The notes under the pieces were generated by a model. It had not been told where the DNA came from. It saw only the letters and a program-made list of their open reading frames with translations, and made no database searches. DNA of 36,846 bases, from the NCBI GenBank assembly GCA_964481435.1, contig CAYZTH010000002.1, positions 1 to 36,846 of the forward strand, read 5' to 3'. Both the position numbers and the translations under genes were made by a program. Below are positions 7,375 to 14,750 of this stretch, piece by piece. The DNA is from JAPLYB01 sp964481435. GTDB lineage: Archaea; Nanobdellota; Nanobdellia; Pacearchaeales; UBA284. Every line of letters starts with the position of its first letter. Position 1 is the stretch's first letter.

Positions 7375-8159
7375 TTCTTGCTTTTTAATTTCTCTTTAAA
7401 CCAGATTATGGTCTCATTGATGAGATCTTTTTCAGAGCTTTTATCGAGAAAATTATGATCTCCTTCCTTTATCATCTTGAGCTTTGAACCCATCGACTCA
7501 ACAACTTTTTCATCGCCAGTACCCCCTGTTACTTCATCATTCTCTCCTCTTAATATGAGTGTGGGGGTATCTCTAAGTTTAGGAAGGTCTTTTGATAAAT
7601 CCAAAGTGAGCATTTGTTTGAACAATTCTTTTCCAGCAATTAGTTCTTTAATAACTTTTTTCGAAGGCAGTTGTTTCATCGTCACACGCCAAACGCCTTC
7701 TTCTTCAATCATCTTATGATATTTTGGCTGGTCATAATAACTTCCTAAACCAAGTTTCCAGCCAGGGCCCCAGAATACAATTGTTTTAACTTTAGGTTTC
7801 GCTATAAGGGCTGCAGAGGCCGCCATACTGACTGCAATTATCCCTATATTCTCTTTGTCTATAGCTAGGGTTTTAACATAATCAACAGCAGTTAAGATAT
7901 CTTCGGCTTCTGTATACAGGGTCATATCTTTGAATTCCATATCACTTTCACCCGAACCTCGGCAATCTATTCTAAGAACAGCAAAACCAGAATCAATTAA
8001 AGGTCCAACTGCATGATTGTTCATAGGATAATAATCTTTAGTCCCTTTAAAACCATGGACAACAATTATTATTGGAGGATTCTTATTCTTAGGCATTGCT
8101 AAAAGCGCAGCCAGTTTTTGGCCTTTTGAATTTTTGAAAAATACCTTCTTTTCGTTCAT
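7371..8159 (-). CDS. Alpha/beta hydrolase
   Basis: 262 residues with an alpha/beta hydrolase fold. HGFKGTKDYYPMN forms the oxyanion region (about residues 35-47). The nucleophile elbow is IGIIAVSMAASAA (about residue 110), with Ser flanked by Val and Met; the Gly-X-Ser-X-Gly consensus is weakened to AVSMA. The Asp in GENDEV and His in EGDHNFLD complete a plausible triad. It resembles dienelactone hydrolase/serine aminopeptidase-like proteins; the substrate is unknown. Its own promoter lies between 8160 and 8220, in a short divergent region shared with the metallophosphoesterase. Confidence 0.8.
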   Translation of the reverse strand: MNEKKVFFKNSKGQKLAALLAMPKNKNPPIIIVVHGFKGTKDYYPMNNHAVGPLIDSGFAVLRIDCRGSGESDMEFKDMTLYTEAEDILTAVDYVKTLAIDKENIGIIAVSMAASAALIAKPKVKTIVFWGPGWKLGLGSYYDQPKYHKMIEEEGVWRVTMKQLPSKKVIKELIAGKELFKQMLTLDLSKDLPKLRDTPTLILRGENDEVTGGTGDEKVVESMGSKLKMIKEGDHNFLDKSSEKDLINETIIWFKEKLKSKN

Positions 8160-8235
8160 GTATTTTTAAGAAGTGATATAATTTAAATCTTTTTGCAGAG
8201 CAAAAGTCTTTTAAATCAAAATGCATTATAACAAT

Positions 8236-8904
8236 ATGGCAAAAGTAAAAAAACAAGTTAAAGAACCAAGGAAGGAAGAAAAAGCAAAGAGACACTTAAA
8301 GATCCTTGCTATCGGAGACTTGCACGGAGACACTAGGCAGGTTGAAAAGCTTGCTGAGAGAGCAATCAAAGAGAAAGTTGATTTTGTTGTGATATCTGGA
8401 GACTTAACTAATCCAGACCAGGCAACAGACTATCTTGTCGGACCTTTTGCAAAGAGGCATGTAAGGGTCTTACTTATTCCGGGAAATCATGATTTACTTG
8501 CAACAACAAATTTTCTGGAGTCAGCATACAAGCCAGATGTAATGAACATTCATGGCAAAGGAATTCAATCCCATCATATCGGAATCTTTGGGGCGGGTGG
8601 AGCGAATATAGGGCTTTTTCAGCTAAAAGATAAAGAGATGTACGATACTCTAAGAAAAGGTTTTGATCAAGTTCATGGCGCTGATAAAAAGATAATGGTA
8701 ACACATGTTCATCCTTCTAACACTTTAATGGAGAAGCTTACAACAATCTTCCCTGGCTCAGACGCCATAAGGAAGGCTATTGAGAAATTCCAACCAGATA
8801 TTGCAATATGCTCCCACGTCCATGAAGCAGAGGGCATAGAAGAGAGGATAGGGAAAACAAGAGTAATTAATGTTGGAAAGAAAGGGAAAATAATCGAAAT
8901 CTAA
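8236..8904 (+). CDS. Metallophosphoesterase (calcineurin-like)
   Basis: About 222 residues. The metal-binding motifs appear in order: GDLHGD, SGDLTNP, GNHD, THVHPS and CSHVHE. This is the full calcineurin-like set, so a two-metal phosphoesterase is likely, of the small YfcE-like kind. The physiological substrate is unknown. I chose ATG 8236 because CTTTTAAATC at about 8208-8217 acts as TATA and puts the start about 24 nt downstream; an ATG at 8221 in the same frame would add five residues. The Lys/Glu-rich first 20 residues are probably disordered. Confidence 0.85.
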   Translation: MAKVKKQVKEPRKEEKAKRHLKILAIGDLHGDTRQVEKLAERAIKEKVDFVVISGDLTNPDQATDYLVGPFAKRHVRVLLIPGNHDLLATTNFLESAYKPDVMNIHGKGIQSHHIGIFGAGGANIGLFQLKDKEMYDTLRKGFDQVHGADKKIMVTHVHPSNTLMEKLTTIFPGSDAIRKAIEKFQPDIAICSHVHEAEGIEERIGKTRVINVGKKGKIIEI

Positions 8905-8907
8905 TAG

Positions 8908-8942
8908 AGCAATCTTTGCCGAAGCACAAAAATAACCTTGCT
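8908..8942 (-). ncRNA. Weak candidate for the one-sided-bulge hairpin family
   Basis: On the minus strand AGCAA pairs with TTGCT as an outer stem, and TGC pairs with GCA around a TTCG tetraloop. Between them are 11 unpaired bases on the 5' side (including TTTTTG) and four on the 3' side. It resembles the hairpins at 12924-12955 and 16568-16598 but has an internal loop rather than a pure bulge. It starts just after the stop of the metallophosphoesterase gene. Confidence 0.25.
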
Positions 8943-9000
8943 AAAATTAAAATAAATAAATATAAAATAATTAGAAATAATAAATTAAATATCAAATAAT

Positions 9001-9042
9001 GGCTTTGCAACGTTGTAAAATCTAGGGGATTTTACCAAAGCC
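9001..9042 (+). ncRNA. Intergenic hairpin with 7-nt one-sided bulge (element A)
   Basis: GGCTTTG (9001-9007) pairs perfectly with CAAAGCC (9036-9042). GTAAAATC (9015-9022) pairs perfectly with GATTTTAC (9028-9035) around the five-base loop 9023-9027. The seven bases CAACGTT (9008-9014) are unpaired on the 5' side, and nothing is unpaired on the 3' side. It lies between the metallophosphoesterase and the next gene, upstream of that gene's TATA element TTTAAAC (about 9054-9060), so it is either a 3' UTR element or a separate RNA. Strand is uncertain because the CAACGTTG core is self-complementary. Confidence 0.55.
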
Positions 9043-9086
9043 CATACAGTTTATTTAAACTTACATAAAAACACGATAACATTAAC

Positions 9087-9530
9087 ATGCCAAATCCAAA
9101 ACAGACGGATAAGATTTATAGTATTGTTGCATCTGGACCAGTAATCATCAAAGACAATAAAGTCATGCTGGTTGTTCTTGATGATAAAGATCCATTTCTA
9201 AAATTTCCAGGTGGAAAAGTCTTTGAGGGCAAAACACTGAAAGAATCGTGTTTGATTGAAACTAAGATGGAGATTTGCTGTGAAATTGAAATAATCAGGG
9301 AGCTTGAACCAATGATGTTATGGAAGAAGCCACATACTGGCGAGGATATCGCTGTTGTTTTGATTCATTGGTTAGCGAAGCTCAAGGAAGGCCAGATTCC
9401 TAAGAAAGGAAAACATACAAAAGAGATTTTATGGATTGATTCTAATAAAGAAACATGGAAAGGATATGAACTTGGACCAAATGTCAAATATTTTCTAGAG
9501 AAGCTGAAGAAAGAGGGGATAATCAAATAA
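9087..9530 (+). CDS. Nudix-fold protein with degenerate catalytic box
   Basis: 147 residues with the Nudix beta-sheet pattern: SIVASGPVIIKDNKVMLVVL, then FPGGKVFEGKTLKESCLIETKMEICCE. In the usual GX5EX7REUXEEXGU box, the first Glu is Lys, Arg is Ile and the first Glu of the EE pair is Met. Hydrolysis is therefore doubtful, and the protein may bind a nucleotide as a sensor. The C-terminus reads LGPNVKYFLEKLKKEGIIK. It is followed 12 nt later by an HD-domain gene, suggesting an operon. TATA at about 9054-9060 implies a short leader. Confidence 0.7.
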   Translation: MPNPKQTDKIYSIVASGPVIIKDNKVMLVVLDDKDPFLKFPGGKVFEGKTLKESCLIETKMEICCEIEIIRELEPMMLWKKPHTGEDIAVVLIHWLAKLKEGQIPKKGKHTKEILWIDSNKETWKGYELGPNVKYFLEKLKKEGIIK

Positions 9531-9542
9531 ATAATATTCAAA

Positions 9543-10202
9543 ATGGAAACTTTCGCACAGAGTTTTGAAAGATTACCCCAAATAAGAGCGGGAATAGGGT
9601 TGTACCAAGAACCAAATCACGGCCTTTATGATGTTTACGATCATACGATGCAAGTTTTTGAAGAAGCAAGAAAGATAGATAGAAGCCTAGGTTTTGGCAT
9701 AGCTGCTCTTTTGCATGATATTGGAAAACCAGACACAGCACGCCCCATGGTAAATGGCGCAGTTCATGAATTAAATCCTTTGGGAAAATCTTATAATACT
9801 TTTAAAAAACATGAAGAAGTTGGACAGGGAATAGTAGAAAGACTGAATCCACGCTTATTCACCGCAGATAACCTTGATCAAAACCTAATTGCGACACTAG
9901 TCGGATCGCACGGATTGCCACATGAACAAATAAAAGAATTGAGATATTTTTCTAATATTCAACACTGGCCCTGGTTTTTAGAGCAATATCAGACGATGAC
10001 CAGATTAATAAAAAGTAGAGGTATCGACCCAAAACAAATTCTTGATTTATTCTTAGCAGATAAAAGAGGGGGCGGAAATTCCTTCCCAGATCAAGAAGAA
10101 GTCGAGTTGCTAATAAGCACAATTCTAAAAAGCAACCATCCAACTACCTCAGAAATAAGAAGAATATATGATTTACAAAGAGGATTAACTAGAGATTCTT
10201 AA
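9543..10202 (+). CDS. HD-domain phosphohydrolase
   Basis: 219 residues. The HD metal-site series is visible: YDHTMQVF near residue 36, LLHDIGKPDT near residue 57 and KKHEEVG near residue 92. The arrangement resembles the HD domain of bacterial-type CCA-adding enzymes and small HDIG proteins, but no nucleotidyltransferase head is present. It is likely a metal-dependent phosphohydrolase acting on nucleotides or RNA ends; the substrate is unknown. It lies 12 nt behind the degenerate Nudix gene on the same transcript. Its last 14 nt overlap the end of the convergent elp3 gene. Confidence 0.75.
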   Translation: METFAQSFERLPQIRAGIGLYQEPNHGLYDVYDHTMQVFEEARKIDRSLGFGIAALLHDIGKPDTARPMVNGAVHELNPLGKSYNTFKKHEEVGQGIVERLNPRLFTADNLDQNLIATLVGSHGLPHEQIKELRYFSNIQHWPWFLEQYQTMTRLIKSRGIDPKQILDLFLADKRGGGNSFPDQEEVELLISTILKSNHPTTSEIRRIYDLQRGLTRDS

Positions 10203-11556
10203 CCATGTAATCTCCCTCGAGATGATAACCTAGATTTTTATAGTACTCTCTAACCCCTACGCCTGATATGACCTTAATTGATTTGAGCTTGTTCTTCTTT
10301 GCGATGAGCTCTGCTTCAAGCATAAGCTTTCGACCTAGGCCTTTGTGCTGAGTTTCTTTATCTTCTGCTTTTTTTCCAATTTCTATGGAAGGGCCATAGA
10401 CATGGAGCTCACGAACTAAGAGAATTTTGCTTTTTTCCGAGATTCTTAACCTGATTAATCCGAAGATTATGTCTTGAGAATTAATTATTTCTAGGAAAAA
10501 TTCTTTTCCTTTGCTTGCATCATATTTTATGATGTTAAGTTTGAGATTGGTATTGATTTCTTTAAACTTTTTATCTCGAATTGCAAAACCTATCTCTCTA
10601 CATCTTATACATTTACATATTATCTTGTTCTTTTTCATCTCATCCTGGACAACCTTTCGCAGGTCTATTTCATGAATGCCTGCGACAAGAAAATCAGGTG
10701 GAATCTCTCGCATGACCCGCATTATTCTGCAGTATTTTGGAACTAACTTCTTGAATTCTATCAAGAGCTTTATCAGTTCTTGTTTTGTATAGGGATTATA
10801 CTTGCCCTGTTTCCAGAGTTTCTGAAGTTCGGACCCATAGATGACTTGACAGGGATAGATTTTTAGCTGGTCCGGCCTGAAGGATTCATCTGCAAATATT
10901 TTTTTGAACAAAGAGATATCTTTTTTGAAATCTGTGCCAGGAAGGCCAGGCATAATGTGAAATCCGACTTTAAAGCCGGCTTCTTTCAATCTTTTTGTTG
11001 CTTGAATAACATCTTTGATTGTGTGACCTCGTTTTGTCTTTTTATAAATTACATCATCTAGGGCCTGAACACCTAGCTCAACCCTGGTACAGCCAAATTC
11101 AAGAAGTTTCTTTATGTCTTTATCTGTGCATATGTCTGGTCTTGTCTCTATGCATAGGGCAATACATCTGTGCTCTGCTGTCTCGTTCATCTTCTTTGCC
11201 TGCTCAAGTGTCTTTGAAACTTTGCCATTTAGGGCATCGTAGCATGATTTGACAAAATTGTACTGATAGGCTTTGGGATATGATAAAAATGTTCCGCCCA
11301 TTATGATTAGCTCAATCTTATCTGTTGGATGATTCATGACTTGGAAAGAATTCAATCTTGCTAGAACTTGATTATGGGGATTATAACTGAGGTTAATTGC
11401 TCTGATTATTGCTGGACTTTTAGGAGTATAAGACTGGGGAACATTCAGTGAGGGACAAAAAATACAGGTTCCATGGGGGCAGGGTCTCGGCTTTATGACT
11501 ACAGCTATAGGTGTGACTCCGCTAATTGTTTTTGTGGGCTTTCTTTGAATAATCAT
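10189..11556 (-). CDS. elp3: Elp3-type tRNA uridine(34) carboxymethyl synthase
   Basis: 455 residues. It has a radical SAM iron-sulfur site in the Elp3-specific form CPHGTCIFCP (about residues 27-36: Cys-X4-Cys-X2-Cys) and GGTFLSYP soon after. The C-terminal GNAT acetyltransferase domain (about 300-455) has the acetyl-CoA loop QHKGLGRKLM and ends in GVREYYKNLGYHLEGDYMV. Known family role: builds the carboxymethyl group (cm5U) on wobble uridine of tRNA from acetyl-CoA and SAM. The protein begins nearly at the radical SAM domain, so it lacks the N-terminal tRNA-binding extension of longer archaeal and eukaryotic Elp3. A Trm9-like methyltransferase gene lies at 13653. Confidence 0.93.
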   Translation of the reverse strand: MIIQRKPTKTISGVTPIAVVIKPRPCPHGTCIFCPSLNVPQSYTPKSPAIIRAINLSYNPHNQVLARLNSFQVMNHPTDKIELIIMGGTFLSYPKAYQYNFVKSCYDALNGKVSKTLEQAKKMNETAEHRCIALCIETRPDICTDKDIKKLLEFGCTRVELGVQALDDVIYKKTKRGHTIKDVIQATKRLKEAGFKVGFHIMPGLPGTDFKKDISLFKKIFADESFRPDQLKIYPCQVIYGSELQKLWKQGKYNPYTKQELIKLLIEFKKLVPKYCRIMRVMREIPPDFLVAGIHEIDLRKVVQDEMKKNKIICKCIRCREIGFAIRDKKFKEINTNLKLNIIKYDASKGKEFFLEIINSQDIIFGLIRLRISEKSKILLVRELHVYGPSIEIGKKAEDKETQHKGLGRKLMLEAELIAKKNKLKSIKVISGVGVREYYKNLGYHLEGDYMVKNL

Positions 11557-11612
11557 ATTAATAAGAAGACTATTAGATTAAAAAACTTGGCATCTGAATA
11601 GAACTGGAAATT

Positions 11613-12890
11613 TTAGGCTTTCGCCATCTTTGCCCAGATAGCATCACTGATTCTTTTTAATGCTAGGGCGTAGGCTGAGGCCCTCATTGAGATTTTCTCT
11701 TTCTTTGCGAAAGTATAAACCTCACAGTAGGCCCGGTCCATAACCTCTTTCAATCTTGTATTAACTGTATTTTCTGTCCAGGGTTTATTCTGCATGTTTT
11801 GGAGCCATTCAAAATAAGAAACAACAACTCCGCCAGCATTTGCTAGAACATCTGGAATGATGAAGATGCCTTTTTTCTCTAAATAATCAGAAGCCTCTTT
11901 TGTGGTAGGGCCATTTGCTCCTTCTGCGAGTATCTTTGCCTTGATTTTTTTCATGTTCTTTGAAGTTATCACATCTTCGATTGCACAGGGGCATAGAATC
12001 TCTGAGTCGAGTTCAAAAATCTTGTCTCTATCAAGGGTTTTGATTCCGGTTTCATGATAACCTTTGATTGTCTTATTTTGTTGAGAGTATTGGAGAAGAG
12101 CGTCTACATCGAACCCATCTGATTTGTATAAGCAGAGGGATGAATCTGAGATTGCAACCACTTTTATTCCTGCTCTGAATAAAAATAAAGCGAGATAACT
12201 TCCAACATTTCCAAATCCCTGAACAGAAGCTCTAAGGTCCTCTTTATCTAAGCCAAGATCTTTGATTGCATTCATTATTGTAAAGAAAACCCCCCTACCT
12301 GTTGCCTCTCTTCTTCCTAGAGAGCCTCGCTTTTCAAGAGGCTTGCCAGTTATTACCGCGTAAGTATCTTTTCCTGTGGCTTTGCAGTGTTCGTGTCTGA
12401 ACCACTCCATTATTTTTCCATCTGTATTGACATCGGGAGCAGGAACATCTTTTTTTGAACCAACGCAGTCAGCAATTGCTTTTGAGAATTGTCTTGTTAG
12501 CTTCTCAAGCTCAGATTCTGAAAGCTTTGAGGGATCAACAATTATCCCGCCTTTTCCTCCGCCAAATGGAATTCCGGCTACTGCGGTCTTAATTGACATC
12601 CATAAAGCCAGGGCCTTAACTTCATCAAGAGAAACATTCTTATCATATCTTATGCCGCCTTTGTAGGGGCCTCGGGAGTTATCGTGCTGAACCCTATAAC
12701 CTTTGAAAATCTTAAGCTGTTTATTGTCCATCATAACTGGAACTTTGACTTGAATAACTCTATTTGGCTCAAGGATGTAGTCAATCATGTCTTTATCCAA
12801 GCCAAGTATCTTAGCTGATTCAAGGACTTGTTTGTTTGCTTCTTCAAGAGGATTTATCTCTTTTTCCTTATTTGATTTTTTTGATGACAT
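11613..12890 (-). CDS. gdhA: Glutamate dehydrogenase
   Basis: 425 residues, the usual size of the hexameric archaeal/bacterial enzyme that interconverts glutamate with 2-oxoglutarate and ammonia. The substrate domain has GPYKGGIRY, the catalytic Lys region PFGGGKGGI (about residue 125) and the Asp site PAPDVNTD. The Rossmann domain carries QGFGNVGSY (about 232-240), followed by ISDSS. Whether NAD or NADP is used cannot be decided safely. The first 17 residues are charged and non-conserved. Upstream is hairpin element D (12924-12955), only 33 nt before the ATG, so it may lie in this gene's leader or promoter. Confidence 0.95.
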   Translation of the reverse strand: MSSKKSNKEKEINPLEEANKQVLESAKILGLDKDMIDYILEPNRVIQVKVPVMMDNKQLKIFKGYRVQHDNSRGPYKGGIRYDKNVSLDEVKALALWMSIKTAVAGIPFGGGKGGIIVDPSKLSESELEKLTRQFSKAIADCVGSKKDVPAPDVNTDGKIMEWFRHEHCKATGKDTYAVITGKPLEKRGSLGRREATGRGVFFTIMNAIKDLGLDKEDLRASVQGFGNVGSYLALFLFRAGIKVVAISDSSLCLYKSDGFDVDALLQYSQQNKTIKGYHETGIKTLDRDKIFELDSEILCPCAIEDVITSKNMKKIKAKILAEGANGPTTKEASDYLEKKGIFIIPDVLANAGGVVVSYFEWLQNMQNKPWTENTVNTRLKEVMDRAYCEVYTFAKKEKISMRASAYALALKRISDAIWAKMAKA

Positions 12891-12923
12891 TTTATTAATT
12901 TTGATGTAATTTGTTTATTTTTG

Positions 12924-12955
12924 GCAAGAAACCTTTTGTGTTGAGGCACTCTTGC
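12924..12955 (+). ncRNA. Intergenic hairpin with 8-nt one-sided bulge (element D)
   Basis: GCAAGA (12924-12929) pairs with TCTTGC (12950-12955). GTGT (12938-12941) pairs with GCAC (12946-12949) around a TGAG tetraloop. The eight bases AACCTTTT are unpaired on the 5' side only. The layout is the same as in elements A, B and C. It sits between the divergent gdhA and 13043 genes. Read on the minus strand it would be a 3'-side bulge near the gdhA leader. Confidence 0.5.
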
Positions 12956-13042
12956 TTAACCTTATGCGCTTTTGTTAAACGTGATTAATCTTCATAACTT
13001 GAATATTTAAAAACTTAATTGATGTAGAAAACATAGGTTAAA

Positions 13043-13651
13043 ATGACAAAAATAATGAGCAAAGCAGAGAGATTGAACAAAGCCCTGGAACTTGGACTGC
13101 CTGTTCCTAATTTTGAGGTTGTCAAAAATTTTGAAGATATAAAATGGGCCGGAGAAAAAGAGGCCTATTGCGGCTGGACAATCAGAACTTCTCTAGATGA
13201 AGGTAGGGGTTTTTCCCTCCCATTTGCTCCAGAAATAAGCAAAGAGGAAATAAAGAAAAAGATTCCTGAATTCAAGGAGAAACTTGGCGCTTTGAGTGAG
13301 AGAGCCAATTTTATTATCTACCCTGCCTGGAAATTCAAGAGAACAGGAAATACAGTGGTTAGTGGAAATAAGATTATTATTGAAGGCGTAAGAGATACAT
13401 TATTTCCTGAGAAGCCTGTTCCTGATGTGCATTATACTTTCATAAAGAGAGGAAATAGTTTGCCCATACTGGAGAAGTTTAAAGGAGACAAGGAACTTCT
13501 TAATCAGAAAGAACTCTTGATGCTTTTGGATACTGCAAAAAAGGTCAAAATGGATGGTGTTTTGATTGAATGGTTTTTCGATGAAAAAAAGAATTTCCAT
13601 GTCTATGATCTTGTTCCATTTAAAGAAGGAAAACGCGAGGATGCGGATTAA
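13043..13651 (+). CDS. Hypothetical protein, possibly ATP-grasp-like
   Basis: 202 residues. No firm family. Features such as LELGLPVPNF near the start, WTIRTSLDEG near residue 46, NFIIYPAWKF near 92 and MDGVLIEWFFDEKKNFHVYDLVPF at the end recall the N-terminal ATP-grasp region of PEP synthase/PPDK-like enzymes (their IRSS...DG motif), but this is only a resemblance. No signal peptide. TATA TATTTAAAAAC at about 13005-13013. The stop lies one base before the methyltransferase ATG, so the two genes are co-transcribed and probably functionally linked. Confidence 0.55.
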   Translation: MTKIMSKAERLNKALELGLPVPNFEVVKNFEDIKWAGEKEAYCGWTIRTSLDEGRGFSLPFAPEISKEEIKKKIPEFKEKLGALSERANFIIYPAWKFKRTGNTVVSGNKIIIEGVRDTLFPEKPVPDVHYTFIKRGNSLPILEKFKGDKELLNQKELLMLLDTAKKVKMDGVLIEWFFDEKKNFHVYDLVPFKEGKREDAD

Positions 13652-13652
13652 A

Positions 13653-14315
13653 ATGAAAGAAATAAAAACTAAAGTTGAAAGTGAGATTCCTAACCAAGAG
13701 CAAGTCTGGGATGAGATTGCACCTAACTGGAAAGAAGTCAGGCAAGTCCCGATTAAAGAGGCTGTTGATTTTCTAAAAGATGCTGAAGGAAATATTCTTG
13801 ATTTGGGGTGTGGAAGCGGGAGAAACTTTGTAAAATCAAAAGGCACAATTTATGGAGTAGATTTTTCTAAAAGAATGTTGACCTATGCTAAATTAAATGC
13901 AAAAAAGAAAGACATCAAAGCAATTTTGATAAAAACAGAAGGACATAAACTTCCTTTTGAGGATAATTTTTTTGATAGAGCAATTTTTATTGCCACCTTG
14001 CACTGTATTACTTCAAAAGAAAAGAGAGAACAGGCACTGCGAGAATTATTAAGAGTAATGAAACCAAAATCAAGAGCCTTGATAACTGTTTGGAACAAAG
14101 CCCAACCAAAATTTAAGGAAGAAAAGAAAGAGGTGCTGCGCGGTTGGTCGTTCAATGGAGAAAGGTTTGAGAGATATTATTACCTATATGATAAAAAAGA
14201 ACTAGTTAGTTTAGTGAATAAAGTTGGATTTAAAATAATCAAAGTTGTGGACAAAGAGATTCAAGAAAGTCCGACTTTCAAAGGGAATATTTTGGTTTAC
14301 GTTGAGAAGAGTTAA
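13653..14315 (+). CDS. Trm9/ALKBH8-like SAM methyltransferase
   Basis: 220 residues from ATG 13653; an in-frame earlier ATG at 13566 lies inside the previous gene and is unlikely. Class I SAM fold: motif I ILDLGCGSGRNF (about residue 48), acidic residue in YGVDFSKRM, and post-motif LRVMKPKSRALITVWN. The leading QVWDEIAPNWKEVRQVPI, and CITSKEKREQALRELLRV with VW after motif III, match the Trm9/ALKBH8 methyltransferase pattern. That family methylates carboxymethyl-uridine (cm5U to mcm5U) at tRNA position 34. Elp3, which makes cm5U, is encoded 2 kb away, supporting the assignment; other small-molecule methylation remains possible. Confidence 0.7.
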   Translation: MKEIKTKVESEIPNQEQVWDEIAPNWKEVRQVPIKEAVDFLKDAEGNILDLGCGSGRNFVKSKGTIYGVDFSKRMLTYAKLNAKKKDIKAILIKTEGHKLPFEDNFFDRAIFIATLHCITSKEKREQALRELLRVMKPKSRALITVWNKAQPKFKEEKKEVLRGWSFNGERFERYYYLYDKKELVSLVNKVGFKIIKVVDKEIQESPTFKGNILVYVEKS

Positions 14316-14325
14316 AAAGAAGGAA

Positions 14326-14646
14326 TCATCCCTTTGTTTCTTGAACTCTAACAACGAGGTCATAACTTCGATATATCCCCGGAATAGGTTCTTCTCGAAG
14401 CACGACCTTATGAAAGATTTCTGAACCCTTTCTAATTTTAGAATGATATGTTAGGGACCAAGGGGAAACCAGGCCGATTTCACTTAGGGCCTCTTCAATA
14501 GATAATGCCCTCATATTTGAACCACCAAGAACTTCTATAGACAATAATGTTGGACTCTCTCTTGGAAGGGCGGCTAATTCATCCATAACTCGATTCCATC
14601 TATTTTCAAGAGAATATGGTCTTGGGGCTGGAACTCGTTCTGGCAT
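14326..14646 (-). CDS. Hypothetical small protein
   Basis: 106 residues, no recognised family, no membrane segment. It starts MPERVPAPRPYSLENRWNRV and ends in a strand-like SYDLVVRVQETKG. Its end is only 10 nt from the convergent methyltransferase stop. The upstream region 14647-14750 is AT-rich and shared divergently with alaS. Codon usage looks similar to its neighbours. Confidence 0.5.
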   Translation of the reverse strand: MPERVPAPRPYSLENRWNRVMDELAALPRESPTLLSIEVLGGSNMRALSIEEALSEIGLVSPWSLTYHSKIRKGSEIFHKVVLREEPIPGIYRSYDLVVRVQETKG

Positions 14647-14750
14647 TTTTTATAATTTGATTAAGTTTAATAAATTAGATTCTAACATGGTTTAAAAAGA
14701 TTTCTAATCAACTTAAAAACTTTTAAAAACTTGTTCTTGTTCTATTTTAT

